64,000 nt of DNA from Stenotrophomonas indicatrix (GTDB taxonomy: Bacteria > Pseudomonadota > Gammaproteobacteria > Xanthomonadales > Xanthomonadaceae): positions 3,160,001-3,224,000 of the forward strand of contig CP168152.1 in NCBI GenBank assembly GCA_041545745.1, in the 5' to 3' direction. Every line of letters begins with the position of its first letter. Position 1 is the stretch's first letter. Positions 58,159 through 64,000 of the stretch are shown one piece after another. A program made the position numbers and the translations under genes. The notes beneath the pieces were generated by a model. That model worked only from the letters and a program-made list of their open reading frames with translations. It searched no databases and was not told where the DNA came from.

Positions 58159-59664
58159 ATGGATCCGATTCTGCTCGGCAAAGGCATCACCGACGATGTG
58201 GCTGTCACCCTGTTGCCGAAACTCGGCAACCGCCATGGGCTGGTGGCCGGCGCTACCGGCACCGGCAAGACCGTGACCCTGATGACCCTGGCCGAGGGCT
58301 TCTCGCGGATCGGGGTACCGGTGTTCCTGGCCGATGTGAAGGGCGATGTGTCTGGTCTGGCGGTGCCGGGTACCGGCGCTGACAACCTGCTCAAGCGCGC
58401 GGCCGAGATCGGCGTGGGCGACTACGCCCCGGCGGGCAGCCCCACCGTGTTCTGGGATCTGTACGGCAAGCTCGGCCACCCGGTGCGCACCACCGTGAGC
58501 GAGATGGGGCCGACCCTGCTGGCGCGCATCCTGGAATTGAACGACACCCAGGCCGGCGTGCTCGACATCGTGTTCAAGCTGGCCGATGACCGCGGCCTGC
58601 TGCTGCTGGACATGGACGACCTGCGCGCCCTGCTCGGCCTGGTGGCCGAGGAGCGCAAGGACATTTCCACCGAGTACGGCCTGGTCAGCGCGCAGTCGGT
58701 GGCGGCCATCCAGCGCGCCCTGCTGCGGCTGGCGCAGGACGGCGGCGAGCATTTCTTCGGCGAACCGGCACTGGAACTGGCCGACATCATGCGGGTCAAC
58801 CATGATGGCCGCGGTGTGATCGGCATCCTTGCCGCCGACCAGCTGGTGCTCAAGCCCAAGCTGTACTCCACCTTCCTGCTGTGGCTGTTGTCGGAGCTGT
58901 TCGAGCAGCTGCCGGAAGTGGGCGACCTCGACAAGCCGAAGCTGGTCTTCATTTTCGACGAAGCACACCTGCTGTTCGACGATGCGCCGCCCGCACTGGT
59001 ACAGCGCATCGAACAAGTGGTGCGGCTGATCCGCTCCAAGGGCGTGGGCGTGTACTTCTGCTCGCAGTTCCCGGACGACGTGCCGGCCAACATCCTCGGC
59101 CAGCTCGGTAACCGCGTGCAGCACGCGTTGCGCGCATTCACCCCGCGCGACCAGAAGGCGGTGAAGACCGCCGCCGAGACCTTCGTGCCGAACCCGAAGC
59201 TGGATGTGGTGAAGGTGCTCAGCCAGCTTGGTACCGGTGAAGCGCTGGTGTCCACGCTGCAGGACAAGGGCGTACCGATGCCGGTGCAGCAGACGATGAT
59301 CGCCCCGCCGCGCTGCCGCATGGGGCCGATCACCGAGGCCGAGCGTGTGCAGGTGCGCGCCGGCAGCCCGGTCGGCACGCGCTACGACACTGCCGTCAAC
59401 CGCGAATCGGCCGCCGAACTGCTGGCCCAGCGCGCGCAGAAGGCCGTCGAGAAGGCCGATGCACCGGCCGCGCGCAGCCGTGAGCAGGACGAGGCGCAGG
59501 AAGGCGGCTTCGGACAGTCGATCAAGGACGCAATCTTTGGCACCAAGCGCCGCCAGGGCATGATCGAGACGATGGCCAAGCAGACAACGCGCACGGTCGG
59601 CACCAAGCTGGGCAACCAGATCGTGCGTGGCATCCTCGGTGGCATCTTCGGCGGCAAGCGCTGA
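58159..59664 (+). CDS. HerA-like ATPase (DUF853 family)
   Basis: The product is 501 residues. Walker A is GATGTGKT at residues 31-38 and Walker B LVFIFDEAHLLFDDA. It matches the HerA-like DUF853 family (E. coli YjgR), distant relatives of archaeal DNA-translocase HerA and FtsK. A Gln/Glu/Arg-rich stretch and a small basic C-terminal segment (TKLGNQIVRGILGGIFGGKR) follow the core. The cellular role is unknown. It lies 85 bases before greB with a palindrome between. Confidence 0.88.
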   Translation: MDPILLGKGITDDVAVTLLPKLGNRHGLVAGATGTGKTVTLMTLAEGFSRIGVPVFLADVKGDVSGLAVPGTGADNLLKRAAEIGVGDYAPAGSPTVFWDLYGKLGHPVRTTVSEMGPTLLARILELNDTQAGVLDIVFKLADDRGLLLLDMDDLRALLGLVAEERKDISTEYGLVSAQSVAAIQRALLRLAQDGGEHFFGEPALELADIMRVNHDGRGVIGILAADQLVLKPKLYSTFLLWLLSELFEQLPEVGDLDKPKLVFIFDEAHLLFDDAPPALVQRIEQVVRLIRSKGVGVYFCSQFPDDVPANILGQLGNRVQHALRAFTPRDQKAVKTAAETFVPNPKLDVVKVLSQLGTGEALVSTLQDKGVPMPVQQTMIAPPRCRMGPITEAERVQVRAGSPVGTRYDTAVNRESAAELLAQRAQKAVEKADAPAARSREQDEAQEGGFGQSIKDAIFGTKRRQGMIETMAKQTTRTVGTKLGNQIVRGILGGIFGGKR

Positions 59665-59689
59665 GAGCCCCGGTAGTACCTTCACCTTC

Positions 59690-59715
59690 ACGGCGCGCCG
59701 GCGACGGCGCGCCGT
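59690..59715 (+). terminator. Hairpin between the HerA-like gene and greB
   Basis: ACGGCGCGCC and GGCGCGCCGT form a perfect 10-bp stem with a six-base loop, followed by AGTTGTTTC. It may terminate the ATPase transcript or be a REP-like element; greB would then need its own promoter. Confidence 0.6.
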
Positions 59716-59748
59716 AGTTGTTTCATTCCGCACGAGAAGCCGCATTAC

Positions 59749-60264
59749 ATGTCGCGTTGGCGTCCCCCCGCAGAAAAGAGCACCGCGCTGATCACCGCCG
59801 CCGGCCATGCACGCTTGAAGGCCGAGCTGGATGAGCTGTGGCGGGTACGTCGACCCGAGGTGGTCAAGGCGCTGGCCGCCGCCGCGGCCGAAGGCGATCG
59901 CTCGGAGAATGCCGAATACACCTACCGCAAGAAGCAGCTGGGCGAGATCGATCGTCGCGTGCGCTACCTGACCAAGCGCCTGGAATCACTGCGCGTGGTC
60001 GACACCACGCCGACCGATCCGCAAGCGGTGTTCTTCGGTGCGTGGGTGGAACTGGAGAACGTGGACAGCGGGCAGACCAGCCGCTACCGCATCGTCGGGC
60101 CGGATGAGACCGATGCAGGACTGGGCTGGATCAGCATCGATTCGCCGTTGGCGCGGGCCTTGTTGAAGAAGCGCCTGGATGATGAGTTTTCGGTGGAACT
60201 GCCCAGTGGCAACCACACCTTTGCGGTGATCGGTGTGGAGTACGAAGCTGCGCCCAACGGCTGA
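59749..60264 (+). CDS. greB: Transcription elongation factor GreB
   Basis: The product is 171 residues. Gre factors insert a coiled coil into the RNA polymerase channel and stimulate cleavage of backtracked RNA. The coiled coil (residues about 20-85) carries the acidic tip [20 protein letters not shown], and the C-terminal domain follows. The longer length and [14 protein letters not shown] segment favour GreB over GreA. It ends convergently with the DUF3025 gene. Confidence 0.93.
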   Translation: MSRWRPPAEKSTALITAAGHARLKAELDELWRVRRPEVVKALAAAAAEGDRSENAEYTYRKKQLGEIDRRVRYLTKRLESLRVVDTTPTDPQAVFFGAWVELENVDSGQTSRYRIVGPDETDAGLGWISIDSPLARALLKKRLDDEFSVELPSGNHTFAVIGVEYEAAPNG

Positions 60265-60309
60265 GCCTGTGGCGGGCAGCGGCGCTCAGCCGGGCATGGG
60301 TGCGCAGTT

Positions 60310-61128
60310 CTACAGAAGCGGCGGCGGGTAACGACGGCCTTCGCGCAGCGGGCGGAAGTAGTCGTCGTTCGCGTAAAAGGCCGGCGTCTGATCGGTGTGC
60401 CAGCCGGGAATGCCCGCCAACGGCAGCGGACGCAGCTCCATGGGATCGAGCAGCACCCTGCCCTCCCTGATGGCCCGCGCGACCGTGACGATGCAGCCCG
60501 CATCGTCATCGCCCTGCAGCACCACACATTTGCCGACCAGCAGCCGGCCCGGCAGCAGCGCCTGTTCCATCAAGGCATGACCGAATACTGCGGCGATGGC
60601 AATCCGTCCCGACTTCCAGTGGCTCGGTTCGAACAGCACGCGCCACTGGTGAGCATCCCAGGCTGCCAGCAACGCCGGATCGCGCACGCGTACCACCACG
60701 CCGGTTTCATCGAACTGGGTCAGCGCGGCCTGCGCGCGATTGCGTTGTCCTGCGGCCATGCCCTCGATGTGCCGGCATTGCTGCGCGTTGAGTGCGCACT
60801 TGATCGGCAGATGGCGTGCCCAGACCAGGGCATTGAACAGGTCGTGCCAGTTGTCGGCACGTGTTGCGATGCGGCCTTCGGCGATGCGCGCTTCATAGTG
60901 CAGGCCGTCGGCCAGCAACGCCGCATCCTGTTCAACAACGCGCTTGTCCGACAACGCCAGGCGCGCGTCCAGGTCGGACACGCGCGGCCAGTCCGCTGCG
61001 GTCAGCAGATCAGCGAATTCAGCGATACCGGCAAACACCGGATGATCGAACGCAGACCGATCCACCGCCGCGCGCAACGGTGCCACGAAGCGGCGGGGGC
61101 CGCCATCAGCAGTCTCCGTCCTGGTCAC
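60310..61128 (-). CDS. DUF3025 family protein
   Basis: The product is 272 residues and soluble. The family signature [25 protein letters not shown] lies near residue 95. The function is unknown. The GTG start overlaps the rimO stop (GTGA), suggesting coupled expression with the ribosomal methylthiotransferase. The C-terminal part ([27 protein letters not shown]) is also conserved in the family as I remember it. Confidence 0.85.
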   Translation of the reverse strand: MTRTETADGGPRRFVAPLRAAVDRSAFDHPVFAGIAEFADLLTAADWPRVSDLDARLALSDKRVVEQDAALLADGLHYEARIAEGRIATRADNWHDLFNALVWARHLPIKCALNAQQCRHIEGMAAGQRNRAQAALTQFDETGVVVRVRDPALLAAWDAHQWRVLFEPSHWKSGRIAIAAVFGHALMEQALLPGRLLVGKCVVLQGDDDAGCIVTVARAIREGRVLLDPMELRPLPLAGIPGWHTDQTPAFYANDDYFRPLREGRRYPPPLL

Positions 61129-62486
61129 AGCACCTTGAGGTCGAAGGCCGGGCGCGTGGTCGGCGGCAGCGCGTCGCCGTAGAGGTCGTGCTCGTCGCTC
61201 TCGGTGATTTCCACGTCGACGAACTCACCCACGCGCAATGCCACCTGGTCTGCGTTCTGGATATGCACCAGGCCGTCGATCTCCGGCGCATCGGCCTTGG
61301 AACGAGCCACCGCGATATCGCCTTCGATGGCATCGACCAGGCATTGCTGCACCGTGCCGATCTTGGCTTCCAGACGCGAAGCCGAAATCTGCGCCTGCTT
61401 CTCCATGAAGCGCGCCAGTCGTTCCTGCTTCACTTCTTCCGGCACCGGGTCCGGCAGGTTGTTGGCCGTGGCGCCCTCCACCGGCGAGTAGGCGAACGCG
61501 CCGACGCGGTCCAGCTGCGCTTCGTCCAGGAACGACAGCAGCTCTTCGAATTCGGCCTCGGTCTCGCCCGGGAAACCGACGATGAAGGTCGAACGCACGG
61601 TGATGTCCGGCGCGATGCGGCGCCAGTTCTGCACGCGCTCCAAGGTCTTCTCGACTGCGCCGGGGCGCTTCATCAGGCGCAGGATGCGCGGGCTGGCGTG
61701 CTGGAACGGGATGTCCAGGTACGGCAGGATCCGGTTCTCGGCCATCAGCGGCACCACGTCATCGACGTGCGGATACGGATAGACGTAGTGCATGCGCACC
61801 CACGCATCCAGTTCGGACAAGCCTTCGCACAGTGCCTTCAGGCGGGTCTGGTAGGCCTTGTCGCGCCACATCTTCTCGGCGTACTTCACATCCACGCCGT
61901 AGGCAGAGGTGTCCTGCGAAACCACCAGCAGCTCGCGCACACCGCCGCGCACCAGGCGCTCGGCTTCGCGCAGCACCTCGTCCACCGGGCGCGAGACCAG
62001 CTTGCCGCGCATCGACGGAATGATGCAGAAGCTGCAATGGTGGTTGCAGCCTTCGGAAATCTTCAGATAGGCGTAGTGACGCGGGGTCAGCTTGATACCG
62101 TAGTCCGGCACCAGATCCACGAACGGGTCGTGCTTGGGCGGCAGCGCCGCGTGCACGGCTTCCATCACGCTCTGGTAATCCTGCGGCCCGGACACCGCCA
62201 GCACGTTCGGGTACGCCTCACGGATCTGCTCGGGGCGCTTGCCCAGGCAGCCGGTGACGATGACCTTGCCGTTCTGGTTCATCGCCTCGCCGATGGCATC
62301 CAGCGATTCGGTCACCGCCGAATCGATGAAGCCGCAGGTGTTGACCACCACCACGTCGGCCGAATCATAGGACGGGACGATGTCGTAGCCTTCCGACCGC
62401 AGCTGGGTGAGGATACGCTCGGAATCGACGAGGGCCTTCGGGCAGCCAAGGCTGACGAAGCCGACTTTGGGGTTCAGCTGGGACAT
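61125..62486 (-). CDS. rimO: Ribosomal protein uS12 methylthiotransferase
   Basis: The product is 453 residues. RimO adds a methylthio group to Asp of ribosomal protein S12. The N-terminal cluster cysteines are Cys15, Cys51 and Cys80; the radical-SAM CxxxCxxC is Cys147, Cys151 and Cys154 ([10 protein letters not shown]). A C-terminal TRAM domain follows. The wording [15 protein letters not shown] distinguishes it from MiaB. It is divergent from the dienelactone hydrolase gene across a G-rich 206-base spacer with no identified site. Confidence 0.97.
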   Translation of the reverse strand: MSQLNPKVGFVSLGCPKALVDSERILTQLRSEGYDIVPSYDSADVVVVNTCGFIDSAVTESLDAIGEAMNQNGKVIVTGCLGKRPEQIREAYPNVLAVSGPQDYQSVMEAVHAALPPKHDPFVDLVPDYGIKLTPRHYAYLKISEGCNHHCSFCIIPSMRGKLVSRPVDEVLREAERLVRGGVRELLVVSQDTSAYGVDVKYAEKMWRDKAYQTRLKALCEGLSELDAWVRMHYVYPYPHVDDVVPLMAENRILPYLDIPFQHASPRILRLMKRPGAVEKTLERVQNWRRIAPDITVRSTFIVGFPGETEAEFEELLSFLDEAQLDRVGAFAYSPVEGATANNLPDPVPEEVKQERLARFMEKQAQISASRLEAKIGTVQQCLVDAIEGDIAVARSKADAPEIDGLVHIQNADQVALRVGEFVDVEITESDEHDLYGDALPPTTRPAFDLKVL

Positions 62487-62692
62487 GGAATCGCGGGACT
62501 CTGGGGGCCTGGGCCCCTGCCGGCATGGCAGGGGGACCTGGGGGCCGGGGCCTGAAAGGGCGCCAGTATACCGGGGTTGGGGGGCGGCCTCTGAATCGTG
62601 TGAGCCGCCCGATCCCGCACAGCCGCTGACATCGCGCTAACCCGCCCAGCACCGACAATGCAGGCATGTCCCCTGCAACGAGGTACCCCCCG

Positions 62693-63364
62693 ATGTCCGA
62701 ATGGATCACCCTGGACACGCATCATGGCCCGGTCCGCGCCTGGCAGGCACTGCCCGAGGGCAAATCCCGCGGCGCACTGGTGGTGGTGCAGGAAATCTTC
62801 GGTGCCAACCCGCACATCCGCAGCGTGGCCGAACGTTTCGCGGCCGAGGGCTACGCGGTGCTGGCACCGTCGTTCTTCGACCTGGTGGACGGCCCCGAGG
62901 CCGACCCGGACGCCCTGCTCTACAGCCCCGAAGGCGTGAAGGATGGCCTGCAACGGGTCACCGCCCTGGGCATGGAAAAGGCACTGGAAGTGGTCCGCGC
63001 CGCCGCCACACGGCTGGCCCCGCATGGCAAGGTCGGCACGGTCGGCTACTGCTGGGGCGGCAGCGTCGCCCTGCTGTCGGCGCTGCGCCTGGGCCTGCCC
63101 TCGGTGAGCTACTACGGCGCGCGCAACGTGCAGTTCCTGGATGAAACGCCGAAGGCCCCGGTGATGTTCCACTTCGGCGCGCAGGACAAGAGCATCCCGC
63201 CGGAGGCGATCCAGGCCCACCGCGAGAAGCTGCCGCAGATGGCGACCTACGTCTATCCGGCCGACCATGCCTTCAACCGGGAGGTCGGACATGCGTATGA
63301 TCCAGACAGCGCCGCCCTGGCGCTGCAACGCACCCTGGACTTCTTCTCGGAGCATCTTGGATGA
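62693..63364 (+). CDS. Dienelactone hydrolase family protein
   Basis: The product is 223 residues of the alpha/beta-hydrolase fold. The catalytic triad is Cys120 (GYCWGGS), Asp165 and His192, with Glu34 in QEIFG, as in dienelactone hydrolase. The substrate is unknown; relatives cleave lactones or esters. I chose the ATG at 62693, which has GAGG eight bases upstream, over the earlier 62666. Its stop overlaps the HIT-protein start (ATGA). Confidence 0.92.
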   Translation: MSEWITLDTHHGPVRAWQALPEGKSRGALVVVQEIFGANPHIRSVAERFAAEGYAVLAPSFFDLVDGPEADPDALLYSPEGVKDGLQRVTALGMEKALEVVRAAATRLAPHGKVGTVGYCWGGSVALLSALRLGLPSVSYYGARNVQFLDETPKAPVMFHFGAQDKSIPPEAIQAHREKLPQMATYVYPADHAFNREVGHAYDPDSAALALQRTLDFFSEHLG

Positions 63365-63783
63365 GCGATTTCGAACTCGATTCACGCCTGGCCAGCGATA
63401 GCGTGCTGGTGGCCGAAGGCCCGCTGTCGCAAGTGCGACTGATGAACGACGAACGATTCCCCTGGCTGGTGCTGGTGCCGCGCCTGGCCGGGGTCACCGA
63501 GTGGATCGAGCTGGACGGCGAGCAGCAGGACAAGCTGCGCACCGAGCTCAACCGCGCCTGCAAGGCGCTGCACGGTTCCGACGGGGTTGAGAAGATCAAC
63601 ATCGGCGCGCTGGGCAACATCGTGCGCCAGCTGCATTTCCACGTGATCGGCCGCCACGACGGCGATCCGGCGTGGCCGGGACCGGTCTGGGGCAGCGGCC
63701 CGGCGCACCGCTATGAGGCCGCGGCGCTGGACCAGCATGTCGCCTACTGGAAGGAACGGCTAGGATATCCGGCCCATTCCTGA
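63361..63783 (+). CDS. HIT-family hydrolase with altered motif
   Basis: The product is 140 residues. The histidine-triad region is LHFHVIGRHDGDPAWPGPVWG: His92 and His94 (the expected nucleophile) are present, but the third His of HxHxH is Ile96. This variant motif with the PAWPGPVWG tail seems typical of a proteobacterial subfamily. HIT proteins cleave nucleotide phosphoesters; the substrate here is unknown. It is coupled by ATGA to the dienelactone hydrolase gene. Confidence 0.85.
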   Translation: MSDFELDSRLASDSVLVAEGPLSQVRLMNDERFPWLVLVPRLAGVTEWIELDGEQQDKLRTELNRACKALHGSDGVEKINIGALGNIVRQLHFHVIGRHDGDPAWPGPVWGSGPAHRYEAAALDQHVAYWKERLGYPAHS

Positions 63784-63798
63784 GCCAGTGCCGACCCG

Positions 63799-63966
63799 AT
63801 GCGATTCAATATCGTCGCCGCCATCCTGCTGATCCTGATCGGCCTGTTCATGCTGGCCAGCAATCTGGGCTGGACCAACCTGAACCTGTCGCGCCTGCTG
63901 TTGACCTGGTGGCCGCTCGGCCTGGTGGCCGTAGGCATCGCGATCCTGTTCGGTCGCGGTAAATAA
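63799..63966 (+). CDS. Small two-helix membrane protein (LiaI-like)
   Basis: The product is 55 residues with two membrane segments (IVAAILLILIGLFMLASNLGW and LLTWWPLGLVAVGIAILFG). The spacing and the NLGW...WPL pattern fit the LiaI/LiaF-TM-like small membrane domain linked to envelope-stress proteins in other bacteria. It begins 15 bases after the HIT gene and ends just before a terminator. Identification is by pattern only. Confidence 0.7.
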   Translation: MRFNIVAAILLILIGLFMLASNLGWTNLNLSRLLLTWWPLGLVAVGIAILFGRGK

Positions 63967-63969
63967 GCA

Positions 63970-63991
63970 AAGGCGGCGCATGCGCCGCCTT
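63970..63991 (+). terminator. Terminator hairpin at the window's right end
   Basis: AAGGCGGCGCA and TGCGCCGCCTT form a perfect 11-bp inverted repeat directly after the small membrane-protein gene. A short TT follows, so it probably ends the dienelactone hydrolase-HIT-membrane protein transcript. Confidence 0.7.
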
Positions 63992-64000
63992 CGAGATCAC

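Overview
The window looks like chromosomal DNA from a high-GC gammaproteobacterium of the Xanthomonadaceae, most likely Stenotrophomonas. The reasons are the gene orders (tpiA-secG-tRNA-Leu-nuoA..N, then initiator tRNA-rimP-nusA-infB-rbfA; asd-fimV-truA-trpF; trpB and trpA with a divergent TrpI-type LysR gene), protein sequences typical of xanthomonads, and many short palindromic REP elements of the GTAG type familiar from S. maltophilia. The species assignment is an inference from memory of these families. No database search was possible. Most of the window is core genome; I see no prophage, integrase, IS transposase, rRNA or CRISPR array.

Layout. 1-5.0 kb (minus): the translation and transcription operon rimP-nusA-infB-rbfA, preceded by two identical initiator tRNA genes with a strong promoter and a terminator. 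5.7-20.7 kb (minus): a complete fourteen-gene nuoA-N operon for respiratory complex I, preceded by tRNA-Leu(GAG), secG and tpiA. 22.2-22.85 kb: a gene-free, repeat-dense spacer with a T9G11 tract and nested inverted repeats. 22.9-29 kb: an iron/2-oxoglutarate oxygenase gene, then a plus-strand envelope cluster (YejM/LapC-like protein, glycosyltransferase, polysaccharide deacetylase, GalE). 29-35.2 kb: glmM, accD, trpA, an unexpected lipoprotein gene, trpB, and the divergent trpI. 35.2-46.1 kb (minus): a block of membrane-associated genes (NfeD/YqiJ-like protein, YqiK-type flotillin, a 1790-residue DUF3686 AAA ATPase, a small TelA-like protein, TelA, a Cys-rich lipoprotein). 46.2-54.4 kb (minus): trpF, truA, a VOC protein, fimV, asd, a 2-hydroxyacid dehydrogenase, aroC, prmB. 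54.5-64 kb: SCO protein and psd, an RraB-like protein, a lytic transglycosylase, a HerA-like ATPase, greB, a DUF3025 protein, rimO, a dienelactone hydrolase, a HIT protein and a small LiaI-like membrane protein.

The most interesting region is 36.0-46.2 kb. Five genes, mostly linked by stop/start overlaps, combine a membrane scaffold (flotillin with its NfeD partner), a very large ring-type ATPase and two TelA-family proteins. A candidate promoter carrying a 9-bp direct repeat lies just upstream. I read this as an envelope-stress or membrane-remodelling machine. The 235-residue protein between the ATPase and TelA appears to be a shortened, diverged TelA paralogue. The block sits between trpF and trpB, so it may have been inserted into an ancestral truA-trpF-trpBA-accD string. 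Other points of note are a LacI-family-type operator before tpiA, a lipoprotein gene wedged between trpB and trpA, a histidine-rich loop in NuoL, and an unusual U1-U72 mismatch in the initiator tRNAs.
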